Part shown: positions 1 to 5,803 of the stretch, piece by piece | How the letters are laid out: each line of letters opens with the position of its first letter | How positions within the stretch are numbered: the first letter of the stretch is position 1 | DNA from: Pyrinomonadaceae bacterium | GTDB taxonomy: Bacteria; Acidobacteriota; Blastocatellia; Pyrinomonadales; Pyrinomonadaceae | Length of the DNA stretch: 8,108 nt | NCBI GenBank assembly: GCA_026786155.1 | Contig: JAJAYR010000233.1 | Coordinates: forward strand, 1-8,108 | Direction of reading: 5' to 3' | The notes under the pieces: generated by a model | Databases searched by the model: none | Seen by the model: the letters and a program-made list of their open reading frames with translations, nothing else | What the model was told of the DNA's origin: nothing | Program-made: the position numbers and the translations under genes

Positions 1-154
1 CTCTTGGGCTTATTCGCCGTTCGTCTGGTTGATTAAACTGGCGGCGCATTTTAATTCGGCGAAGAAACGTCAGGAGCGTTGGACTGACGAATTAAATTCC
101 AATGAAGTTTTGCTCGGCGGGAATACTTTGATTTTCAAGGCGAGAAAAAATTAA
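1..154 (+). CDS. C-terminal fragment of an unidentified protein
   Basis: An open frame (first full codon at base 2) enters from the left edge and ends at TAA 152-154, giving about 50 residues. The peptide begins SWAYSPFVWLIKLAAHF, has a basic patch (KKRQERW), then TDELNSNEVLLGG, and ends NTLIFKARKN. The closing beta-strand-like run followed by basic residues resembles the end of some class I SAM-dependent methyltransferases, but no catalytic motif lies in the visible part, so I do not name it. It is read in the same direction as moaC and its stop is 14 bases before the moaC start, so the two are probably cotranscribed. The reading frame is well supported by its clean continuation to a stop next to moaC; the function is unknown. 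Confidence 0.6.
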   Translation, partial: SWAYSPFVWLIKLAAHFNSAKKRQERWTDELNSNEVLLGGNTLIFKARKN

Positions 155-168
155 CAATCAATCAACTT

Positions 169-633
169 ATGGCACTTTCACATTTCGACGCGCAGGGAAA
201 AATAAAAATGGTTGACGTGGCGGGCAAAGAAACGACCGCGCGGCGAGCCGTCGCGTCCGCCAAAGTTTTGCTGTCGAAGGAAACCATCGAAATTTTAAAA
301 TCAAAAGAAAATCCGAAGGGCAATCCGCTCGAAATCGCCCGCATCGCCGGAATTATGGCGGCAAAGCAAACATCGAATCTGATTCCGCTGTGTCATCAAA
401 TTAATCTTTCAAAAGTTGACGTTCAAACAAAGATTGCGGATTACGGCGTTTATTTGGAAGCCGAAGCGAAAACCGATTCGCAGACCGGCGTGGAAATGGA
501 AGCGTTGACCGCCGTTGCGGTCGCCGCGCTGACGATTTACGATATGTGCAAAGCCGTGCAGAAGAACATTCAAATTACGGAAATCCAATTGGAATCGAAA
601 ACCGGCGGCAAATCGGATTTTGAAAAGAATTAA
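169..633 (+). CDS. moaC: Cyclic pyranopterin monophosphate synthase MoaC
   Basis: MoaC works with the radical SAM enzyme MoaA in the first step of molybdenum cofactor synthesis. It converts 3',8-cyclo-7,8-dihydro-GTP to cyclic pyranopterin monophosphate in the cytoplasm. The 154-residue product is the normal family length and is collinear with E. coli MoaC from the N-terminal MVDV (residues 14-17) onward. Signature segments are LIPLCHQI (71-78, catalytic-region His76), GVEMEALTAV (107-116), TIYDMCKAVQK (122-132, with Asp125 and Lys128 matching the E. coli active-site Asp128 and Lys131) and KTGGKS (144-149). The ATG at 169 is chosen because it gives the family-length N-terminus; no Shine-Dalgarno precedes it, which suggests coupling to the gene ending at 154. 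No other moa, moe or molybdoenzyme gene is in the window. An inverted repeat starts within its stop codon. Confidence 0.97.
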   Translation: MALSHFDAQGKIKMVDVAGKETTARRAVASAKVLLSKETIEILKSKENPKGNPLEIARIAGIMAAKQTSNLIPLCHQINLSKVDVQTKIADYGVYLEAEAKTDSQTGVEMEALTAVAVAALTIYDMCKAVQKNIQITEIQLESKTGGKSDFEKN

Positions 634-712
634 CCGCGAAAGGCGCGAAAGACGCTAAAAAGAAATATTAATTTATGCTTTAAATTTCGCGCTTTTCGCG
701 TGTTTCGCGGTT
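632..712. repeat. Intergenic inverted repeat between convergent genes
   Basis: The left arm at 632-656 and the right arm at 688-712 are reverse complements at 20 of 25 positions, separated by an AT-rich 31-base loop. Each arm is itself a short tandem array of a CTTTCGCG-like unit (GCGAAAG on the other strand). The element overlaps the moaC stop codon and ends 7 bases before the stop of the convergent amine oxidase, so it fills the whole space between the two 3' ends. A transcript from either side could fold here, so a bidirectional terminator or mRNA 3'-end stabiliser is a reasonable inference. There is no clean U-tract of the rho-independent kind. A related repeat lies at the right edge of the window. 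Confidence 0.75.
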
Positions 713-719
713 GAATAAT

Positions 720-2084
720 TCACCGAATTAAATTTTCGGCGGCGGCTTCGCCCGTTTCGATGGCGCCTTCCATAAAGCCCTGCCAATCGGCGAGATGTTC
801 GCCCGCGAAAAGAACTTTGAGATGCGGACGCTGTAAAATCGGGCGAATGCCGAACCATTGTCCGGGACGATACAGCGCATACGCTCCGTCGGTAAATCGG
901 TCGCGCTGCCAGGCGTAAGATGAAATCGCCTTCGCCAATCGCGGCGCGTCTTCGTTGAAATCAATCAAATCGCGCGTGATGATTTTCAGGCGGCGTTCGT
1001 CAGATTGCGAAGCCAGCACGTCCGCTTTTTCGCCGACCGCGTAGCTCGTCAAAATTCCTTGTTCGCCCGTTTGATTCTGTGTGCTGTGAAAATAAAAATG
1101 CGAAGTCGTATCGGAAACCATCGAAAAGTTTTCGTTCTTCCAAAAACGCTTTTCAAACAAAATGCTGTTCTTGCAAATTCGCGCGTAAATCAGTTTCTGC
1201 GCGGCTTCCGACTGAATCGTCGGCAGCGGCGGATTGAATTTTATTTTCAGCAAACTGTTTATCGGCGCGGTGCAGATGCAGGCATCGGCTTTGAAAATGT
1301 CCGCATCGGTTTTGACCGTAACGATTCCGCCGCGTTGATTTATTTCCGCAACGAGCGTATTCAGTTTGATATTTTCCGCGCTGATTCTGCGGGCAAATTC
1401 TTCCGCAAGCCTTGAGTTGCCGCCGGTCATTTTATAATCCATCTCGTTTTTCGGACTCGATTCGGCGTATTCGGCGGCGGCGGCAAAAGCCGAAACGTGG
1501 CGGATTGATTCGCCGAAATCGGTGCTGTCCATCAAATCGCGCAGCCGCAAATCGTCTTCGGAAAAGCCGATTTTTTCGAGATACGTCCACCAATCGTAAC
1601 GGTCGAGATTCGTTTTTTGCGCGACGCTGAGTTTATCGTAACCTTTGATAAGTTTTTCAAACGCCTGTTTAGCCGACGGCGAAAAACTCCATTCGTTCGG
1701 GCGCGAAACTTTTCCGTCTCGCAGCAGATAATCTTCAAACTGATGTTTCTGCAAAGGAATGTTGAAATCTTTGCAAAGTGCTTTGATTCGCTCGTGGCTC
1801 TCGCCGACCCATTCCGCGCCGAGTTCAAACGTCAGATTCGGATTTGCGGCGAACGTCTGCGAAAAAACGCGCCCGCCGATGCGGTCTCGCGCTTCCAAAA
1901 CCGTGACGTTCCAACCGGCATTTTTTAATTTATACGCGGCGGCTAAACCGGAAAAACCCGCGCCGATAATGATGCACGATTTTTTACGTTTCTGGGCGAA
2001 AACACTCGACGGCGCAAGCGCGATTCCGAGCGAAGTCGCGCCCAAAATCTTCAAAAAATTGCGACGGTTATTTTTATTCGACAT
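720..2084 (-). CDS. Tat-exported flavin monoamine oxidase family protein
   Basis: This FAD-dependent amine oxidase is predicted to oxidise an amine to an imine or aldehyde, releasing H2O2; the substrate is unknown. The start at 2082-2084 gives 454 residues beginning with a twin-arginine signal (RRNFLK, 7-12), a hydrophobic stretch and a likely cut after SSVFA (26-30). It also has AAGGAG upstream at 2100-2105, though 15 bases away. The Rossmann motif GAGFSG is at 41-46, followed by E64 and ARDRIGGR (65-72). Aligning conserved FW residues places Lys305 on the MAO-B flavin lysine (Lys296). DGAYALYRPG (399-408) puts Ala401 at the covalent-FAD cysteine, so FAD is probably non-covalent, and Tyr402 on the first aromatic-cage tyrosine. 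FAGEHL and WQGFMEGA near the C-terminus place Phe437 where the second cage tyrosine sits. Translation could run open further upstream to 2315, but that part is the palindromic repeat. L-amino-acid oxidase activity is an alternative. Confidence 0.9.
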   Translation of the reverse strand: MSNKNNRRNFLKILGATSLGIALAPSSVFAQKRKKSCIIIGAGFSGLAAAYKLKNAGWNVTVLEARDRIGGRVFSQTFAANPNLTFELGAEWVGESHERIKALCKDFNIPLQKHQFEDYLLRDGKVSRPNEWSFSPSAKQAFEKLIKGYDKLSVAQKTNLDRYDWWTYLEKIGFSEDDLRLRDLMDSTDFGESIRHVSAFAAAAEYAESSPKNEMDYKMTGGNSRLAEEFARRISAENIKLNTLVAEINQRGGIVTVKTDADIFKADACICTAPINSLLKIKFNPPLPTIQSEAAQKLIYARICKNSILFEKRFWKNENFSMVSDTTSHFYFHSTQNQTGEQGILTSYAVGEKADVLASQSDERRLKIITRDLIDFNEDAPRLAKAISSYAWQRDRFTDGAYALYRPGQWFGIRPILQRPHLKVLFAGEHLADWQGFMEGAIETGEAAAENLIR

Positions 2085-2097
2085 TGTTCGGTATTTA

Positions 2098-2105
2098 CTC
2101 TCCTT
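2098..2105 (-). promoter_or_regulatory. Shine-Dalgarno of the amine oxidase
   Basis: On the minus strand AAGGAGAG lies here, 13 bases before the ATG at 2084. It is the only canonical Shine-Dalgarno core I find before any gene in the window. The spacing is longer than the usual 5-9 bases and no in-frame start codon lies closer. It supports the start at the Tat signal over any start further upstream. Confidence 0.5.
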
Positions 2106-2122
2106 ACGCGAAAGTTGTTTTT

Positions 2123-2292
2123 CGGGCTTTGCCCGCTGATGTGTGGAAAGGCTTTGCCTTTCCGCGACGCTTCTCTCAATGTCAAAGAGGCTGTGCCTCA
2201 CATTGACGGCGACGCGAGGCGCAGCCTCTTTATTTTTGACAAACTTGACGGAAAAAGGCAGAGCCTTTCCGCACATCAGGCGGCACAGCCGC
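2123..2292. repeat. 170-bp palindromic element of six mini-hairpins
   Basis: The interval is an imperfect palindrome centred between 2207 and 2208. About 60 of 85 paired positions match with no net indel (each base i faces 4415-i). It contains six hairpins, all with a GGC-N3-GCC core: 2123-2135, 2145-2163, 2187-2199, 2216-2228, 2250-2270 and 2280-2292. Their centres are spaced 25-39-29-39-25, mirror-symmetric. The third is enclosed by an outer stem TCAATGT/ACATTGA (2176-2182, 2200-2206). The outermost pair differ at two stem positions in a compensatory way (CGGGC/GCCCG versus GCGGC/GCCGC), which suggests that the local hairpins are maintained. It fills the space between the radical SAM gene and the amine oxidase. 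No transposase or clear target-site duplication is seen. The likely class is a REP/BIME-like or MITE-like interspersed repeat that can be transcribed as structured RNA. Confidence 0.85.
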
Positions 2293-2311
2293 AAATTTAA
2301 ACTTATTGAAC

Positions 2312-4060
2312 TCAAACCATTTCGCCGTGCCGGATTTTCTCGTTGCGGTTTATTTTTTCGACGAAGTTGTGCGCCGCTTCCGATTGGAAAAGCTCGCGCG
2401 TTTCGGTTTCATTATCTGTAACCGGCTCTAACGCCAAATCCATATATTCGAGTTTTTTCGGGTCGTTTCTGACTTTTCGGTAAATCAGGCGCAACCGTGA
2501 ATAAAGCGTAATCCATTGAACTTGTTTCCAAACGGTTTCAGCCAAATTTTTCGGATAAAAAATCAGAGGACTTTCGAGCGGCAAACCCGAACGGCGCGAC
2601 GTGCGATGTTTGCGGCGCAGAAAACCGCCTTCGAGCGGGTGAATTTTTTCGATGTCAATGCAGCCGTTAAACCACGTGATAAAAAACATTGTCTTGCCCG
2701 GACTTGTTCCGGTGGCGATGGCGCGGCGCAGAACCGTTTCGATATGCGCGTCGGTGTAATAAGTTTTCCACGCCTTTCGATAAGTTTCCTCCCAATTCTC
2801 TTTCGACATTTTCGGGTGCGCGGTAACGGCGTGATTCAAATCGTATTTATTCAAATCAGCGTCCATCTCGATTCCGGCTTCGTGCAGTTTTTTATGGTCT
2901 TGCGAGCCGGGCAGCGGCGTTAGATAAAAAAATTCAAGCAAATCTACGGGCAATTCTTTTTTGATAATTTCGATGTCGCGCAAAATTGATTCCTGTGTGT
3001 CGGTCGGAAAACCCAGAATATAACCGCAGTAAGTTACGATTCCGGCGTGTTTCCAAGCCAGCAGCATTTGGCGGTAATCGGTGATTTTGTTCTGGCGTTT
3101 GCTCGCGCCTAAAAGACTGTCGGGATTGATGTTTTCCAAGCCGATGAAAACTCTTTTAACTCCGGCGCGTTTTGATTTTTCGATAAAATTTTCGAGTTTG
3201 TGGCAGAGCGTGTCAACCTGAATGATAAAGCTGATTTTTAATTTTTCGACTTCGCGCAGTTCGATTAATTTGTCTAAAATTATTTCCCAATCTTTATTAC
3301 GGGCGAAATTATCGTCGGTAATAAAAAATGAATGCAGACCTTGCGCGACGTTAGCGCGAATGATTTTTTCGATGTCTTCGGGCGAACGCCGTCTGGATTT
3401 TTTCCCCTGAACATTGATAATCGTGCAGAAGGAACACGAAAAAGGACAGCCGCGCCCGGCATCGAAGCTCGTCGTCGCGCCCGCCGTCAGATGAACTCTT
3501 TCCGCCGGAAGCAGCGGCGTGGCGACGTTTTCGATGTTCGGCAAATCGTCCATAAAATTGTAAATCGGCGGCAGTTTATTTTGTGAAGCGTCAATTAAAA
3601 CCTGTCCGAGCCGACCTTCGGCTTCGCCCGCGAACAGCGTAATGCCCATTGCCAAAGCCTTTTCGACGTGCGAATCGCGTTCTTTCAGCATCGAAAAAGT
3701 TCCCGAAACGTGAAAACCGCCGATTGCCGTTTTGATACTTTTTTCGCGCAGAGGTTTCGCAATGTCGAGCGCACGCGGAAATTGATTTGACTGCACACCG
3801 ACGAGCATCACCATTCCGTCATCGGCTTTTTCGATTAGCGATGCAATTTTTTTCGGATTGATATGAGAATTCGTTTCGTCAAAAGCGTGGATTTCAATCT
3901 CAACCGATTCGCCCAAAACTTTTTGTTCGGCGCATTCCAACGCCAAACCGTAAAGACACGCCAGCGAATTCGCCGGAATCGCCGAGCGAAACCATTGAAT
4001 GACATAACCGTCATCGTCATAATGCGACGGCTTAATAAGGACTAAACAAAACTTTCGCAT
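2312..4060 (-). CDS. B12-binding-type radical SAM protein
   Basis: This 582-residue protein has an N-terminal Rossmann-like cobalamin-binding-type domain (about 1-165) with VMLVGVQSN (84-92), AIGGFHVSG (112-120) and GEAEGR (145-150). A radical SAM core follows (about 195-420). The iron-sulfur motif is CPFSCSFC, with Cys205, Cys209 and Cys212 in CX3CX2C spacing. FITDDNF (246-252), IGLEN (306-310) and YILGFPTD (347-354) are further core strands. The last roughly 160 residues are basic and aromatic with no domain I recognise. The cobalamin-ligand DxHxxG motif is absent, as in many members of this class, so cobalamin use is uncertain. Relatives include methyltransferases, cyclases and methylthiotransferases; I cannot choose a reaction. 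The ATG at 4058-4060 is preceded by a good promoter but no Shine-Dalgarno. A palindromic repeat follows the gene 20 bases downstream. Confidence 0.88.
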   Translation of the reverse strand: MRKFCLVLIKPSHYDDDGYVIQWFRSAIPANSLACLYGLALECAEQKVLGESVEIEIHAFDETNSHINPKKIASLIEKADDGMVMLVGVQSNQFPRALDIAKPLREKSIKTAIGGFHVSGTFSMLKERDSHVEKALAMGITLFAGEAEGRLGQVLIDASQNKLPPIYNFMDDLPNIENVATPLLPAERVHLTAGATTSFDAGRGCPFSCSFCTIINVQGKKSRRRSPEDIEKIIRANVAQGLHSFFITDDNFARNKDWEIILDKLIELREVEKLKISFIIQVDTLCHKLENFIEKSKRAGVKRVFIGLENINPDSLLGASKRQNKITDYRQMLLAWKHAGIVTYCGYILGFPTDTQESILRDIEIIKKELPVDLLEFFYLTPLPGSQDHKKLHEAGIEMDADLNKYDLNHAVTAHPKMSKENWEETYRKAWKTYYTDAHIETVLRRAIATGTSPGKTMFFITWFNGCIDIEKIHPLEGGFLRRKHRTSRRSGLPLESPLIFYPKNLAETVWKQVQWITLYSRLRLIYRKVRNDPKKLEYMDLALEPVTDNETETRELFQSEAAHNFVEKINRNEKIRHGEMV

Positions 4061-4090
4061 AAATTTTATGTTGACTTCAAAAGTGAATTG

Positions 4091-4119
4091 ATTCTAAACA
4101 AATGCCGCGCTTTTGACAA
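4091..4119 (-). promoter_or_regulatory. Sigma-70-like promoter of the radical SAM gene
   Basis: On the minus strand, TTGTCA (4119-4114) and TAGAAT (4096-4091) are each one mismatch from the consensus and are separated by exactly 17 bases. Transcription would start near 4084, leaving a leader of about 24 bases before the ATG at 4060. This implies that the radical SAM gene is expressed separately from dedA upstream. Confidence 0.6.
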
Positions 4120-4145
4120 GAATCAGCGACGGGCGTTTTCATCAT

Positions 4146-4742
4146 TCAGGCTTTCTTGTAATTAAAAACGCGCCACAGATACAAAACGATAATCGTGCCG
4201 AAAACCAAATAAGTGGCAACGTCGAGATATTCGCCGACTTCGCGGAAATTCGTTCCCAAAAAATATCCGGCGTAAGCCAAAAAGCTCGTCCACACGCCCG
4301 AACCAATCGTCGTGAAAAGCAGAAACGAACCCAAATTCATTCGGTTAAATCCCGCCGGAATCGAAATCAGCGAACGGATTCCCGGAACGAGACGGCACAA
4401 GAAAACGGCTTTCGCGCCGTGCCGTTCAAACCAGCCATTAGCGCGTTCGATGTCGCCGGGCGCGAGCGTCAACCATCTGCCGTGTCGTTCGGCAAATTTT
4501 TTCAGCCGCTCTTCGCCGACTTTCGCGCCCAGATAATAAAGCGGCAACGCGCCCACAATCGAACCCGAAGTTCCCGCGATAATCACACCGAACAACGAGA
4601 ATTTGTCTTGCGTAACCATAAATCCGGCGAGCGGCATTATAAATTCCGAAGGAATCGGCGGGAAAATGTTTTCGATAAACATCAGCGCGACGATGCCGAA
4701 ATAGCCGGTCGCCGCGATTAAGTTCATTATCCAATCGGTCAT
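4146..4742 (-). CDS. DedA family (VTT domain) inner-membrane protein
   Basis: DedA proteins are multi-pass inner-membrane proteins. Several act as undecaprenyl-phosphate or phospholipid flippases, and loss affects envelope integrity and antimicrobial-peptide resistance. The 198-residue product has the family marks in order: a first helix ending ENIFPPIPSE (24-33, with the two acidic residues), GTSGSIVGALPLYYLG (57-72), FERHGAKAVFLCRLVPGIRS (105-124, with conserved Arg117, Pro120 and Arg123), PAGFNRM (129-135) and GSGVW (147-151). A final helix (about 175-191) ends in a basic tail. Length is typical. The ATG at 4740-4742 has no Shine-Dalgarno. A weak TTCTCA-N17-TAAAAT (4779-4751) lies directly upstream but would leave almost no leader. 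It is read 47 bases after the DUF4383-like gene in the same direction, so cotranscription with that gene and MgtC is likely. Which lipid it moves cannot be told. Confidence 0.93.
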   Translation of the reverse strand: MTDWIMNLIAATGYFGIVALMFIENIFPPIPSEFIMPLAGFMVTQDKFSLFGVIIAGTSGSIVGALPLYYLGAKVGEERLKKFAERHGRWLTLAPGDIERANGWFERHGAKAVFLCRLVPGIRSLISIPAGFNRMNLGSFLLFTTIGSGVWTSFLAYAGYFLGTNFREVGEYLDVATYLVFGTIIVLYLWRVFNYKKA

Positions 4743-4789
4743 TAGCGATTATTTTAGCATTGTCGGTTATTTGTGAGAAGAAACGCGAA

Positions 4790-5161
4790 CTAAAATCGGC
4801 GTTCCTTCCGAAAGCCGTAAATTCCGACTAAAACCAAACCCGCGCCGATGACGATGTGCAGCGCGTCGTCAACGCGCGTCCATTGAAAATAGCGAATCGG
4901 AAAAAGATTGGTGAAGGCGGCGAACGCTTGATATAAATCGAGCAAACCGAAACCGATGTTGAACAGGCGAATCGAATTTTCGTTTTTGAGAAGCAGCACA
5001 AGCAAGCCGATTGCGCCGAAAATTAAATGAAAGACGTTGTAAGCCGCCGCGCCGCTCGTCAAGGCTTTTTCTTCGGGAATAACGAATCCCAAAACGCCGG
5101 TCAAAATCAAAACCGGCGCGAAAATACGGAGAACTTTGTAATTAAGACTTTTGCCTTTCAT
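4790..5161 (-). CDS. DUF4383-like four-helix membrane protein
   Basis: The 123-residue product has four predicted membrane helices (about 12-28, 41-58, 64-84 and 99-116), short loops and a basic C-terminus (RKERRF). The pattern resembles DUF4383: a GVLGFV end to helix 1, YNVFHLIFGAIGL (41-53), a third helix FNIGFGLLDLYQAF (67-80), and DDALHIVIGAGL (98-109). Family function is unknown, and the assignment rests on this pattern alone. Its ATG shares one base with the TGA of the upstream MgtC/SapB gene (TGATG at 5163-5159), a layout typical of translational coupling. It therefore probably depends on that gene for expression. A role alongside MgtC and DedA in membrane or ion stress is inference from position. 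Confidence 0.75.
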   Translation of the reverse strand: MKGKSLNYKVLRIFAPVLILTGVLGFVIPEEKALTSGAAAYNVFHLIFGAIGLLVLLLKNENSIRLFNIGFGLLDLYQAFAAFTNLFPIRYFQWTRVDDALHIVIGAGLVLVGIYGFRKERRF

Positions 5162-5652
5162 CAGTCTTCTTCATTTTTTTCGCGGCATTTTTTATCAGTT
5201 TGAGATTCCAGTTTTACGGCAAACGATAGAACGATTAAAGTTAAAATTGTCGCCAGTATCGCCAATCCTAAAACGCCTAAACCGACCGCCACGCCGACCG
5301 CCGCCGCCATCCAAACGCTCGCTGAAGTCGTCAAACCTGTGACGTCGCGTTCCTCGTGTAATTTGAGAATCGAACCCGCGCCGATAAAGCCGATGCCGGT
5401 TATGATGCCCTGAATGACGCGCGATAAACCGTCGGAATCCATTCCAGACCCGGAACACGCCAGCACGAAAACGCAAGTTCCGAGCGTTACTAAAATATGC
5501 GTCCGCAGCCCGGCGGGTTTGTTCGTAACTTCCCGCTGGTAGCCGATAACCGCGCCGAGCAAAGCGGCGGCGAACAACCGGATGAGGACATGAATCAACT
5601 GACTTTTATCGGGTAGCCCGAAGGCTAATTCTTGCCAAATAATTTCCATCAT
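5161..5652 (-). CDS. MgtC/SapB family membrane protein
   Basis: MgtC-family proteins are small multi-pass inner-membrane proteins. Salmonella MgtC supports survival in macrophages and at low Mg2+, and inhibits the F1Fo ATP synthase; environmental homologues are poorly understood. From the ATG at 5652 the product has 163 residues. Family motifs are ALLGAVIGYQRE (30-41), KPAGLRTHILVTLG (45-58), SRVIQGIITGIGFIGAGSIL (77-96) and VTGLTTSASVWMAAAVGVAVG (104-124). It ends in a charged tail and lacks the C-terminal ACT-like domain of Salmonella MgtC, so it is of the short SapB type. A GTG at 5685 would add 11 residues, but those codons coincide with the GTTAC repeats. ATG 5652 has AAAGAG four bases upstream, and a second ATG follows at once. 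It heads the probable three-gene membrane operon. Confidence 0.92.
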   Translation of the reverse strand: MMEIIWQELAFGLPDKSQLIHVLIRLFAAALLGAVIGYQREVTNKPAGLRTHILVTLGTCVFVLACSGSGMDSDGLSRVIQGIITGIGFIGAGSILKLHEERDVTGLTTSASVWMAAAVGVAVGLGVLGLAILATILTLIVLSFAVKLESQTDKKCREKNEED

Positions 5653-5679
5653 GTAACTCTTTGGTAACTTTTTTGTAAC
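5653..5679 (-). promoter_or_regulatory. Triple GTTAC direct repeat, 11-bp phased, at the mgtC start
   Basis: On the minus strand GTTAC occurs three times at 5679-5675, 5668-5664 and 5657-5653, exactly 11 bases apart, as GTTAC-N6-GTTAC-N6-GTTAC. The last copy touches the ATG at 5652. Direct repeats of about one helical turn are typical binding sites of OmpR/PhoB-family response regulators; the Salmonella PhoP box and the actinobacterial PHO box are examples. The position next to the start codon would suit repression or autoregulated initiation more than activation of a standard promoter. The spacing is seen directly; the regulator is inferred. Confidence 0.45.
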
Positions 5680-5737
5680 AATCACAGTTTAGCAAAGTTT
5701 TAAACGACTTAATGTATTTTTTTATTATTTGAACAAT

Positions 5738-5775
5738 CGGCAATGTAGAATTTTCGGGCGGCGAAAAACTTGCCG
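5738..5775. other. Nested hairpin of unknown role
   Basis: An outer stem CGGCAA/TTGCCG (5738-5743 and 5770-5775) encloses an inner stem TTTTCG/CGAAAA (5751-5756 and 5762-5767) with a five-base GGCGG loop. No T-run follows on either strand, so it is not a standard terminator. It lies upstream of the peptidase promoter on one strand and about 85 bases ahead of mgtC on the other. It could be an operator or a small structured RNA segment, or may be chance. Confidence 0.3.
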
Positions 5776-5803
5776 GTTAATCAAAGCAACTAAACACGAA
5801 TGA

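Noticed and set aside
1005..1415. 136-codon open frame on the + strand opposite the amine oxidase
   Set aside because: It is an antisense shadow: Arg/Phe-rich, no motif and no start signals, while the other strand carries intact FAD-binding motifs.
2236..2264. TTGACA on the + strand inside the palindrome as a promoter
   Set aside because: The hexamer at 2236-2241 is perfect, but the sequence 17 bases on (CAGAGC) is not a -10 and no + strand gene follows.
2123..2292. CRISPR array or integron attC site
   Set aside because: The repeated hairpins are mirror-arranged, short and of unequal spacing, with no direct-repeat/spacer pattern and no cas or integrase gene nearby.
2115..2300. 61-codon + strand small gene in the palindromic element
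   Set aside because: The reading frame is a by-product of the palindrome, since the opposite strand encodes a similar peptide; there is no ribosome site or independent evidence of coding.
2085..2315. N-terminal extension of the amine oxidase by 77 residues
   Set aside because: The extension is wholly the palindromic repeat and precedes a clean twin-arginine signal peptide that has a Shine-Dalgarno upstream; signal peptides must be N-terminal.
4113..4721. 202-codon open frame on the + strand opposite dedA
   Set aside because: Its translation is rich in Arg, Gln and Asn with no recognisable motif, and it mirrors a gene with clear DedA signatures.
4751..4779. Separate dedA promoter TTCTCA-N17-TAAAAT
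   Set aside because: The -35 matches only four of six positions and the predicted start would leave about two bases before the ATG; operon read-through is simpler.
5653..5685. GTG start at 5685 for the MgtC/SapB gene
   Set aside because: The added 11 codons coincide with the phased GTTAC repeats, and the ATG at 5652 has a better upstream sequence and fits the family N-terminus.
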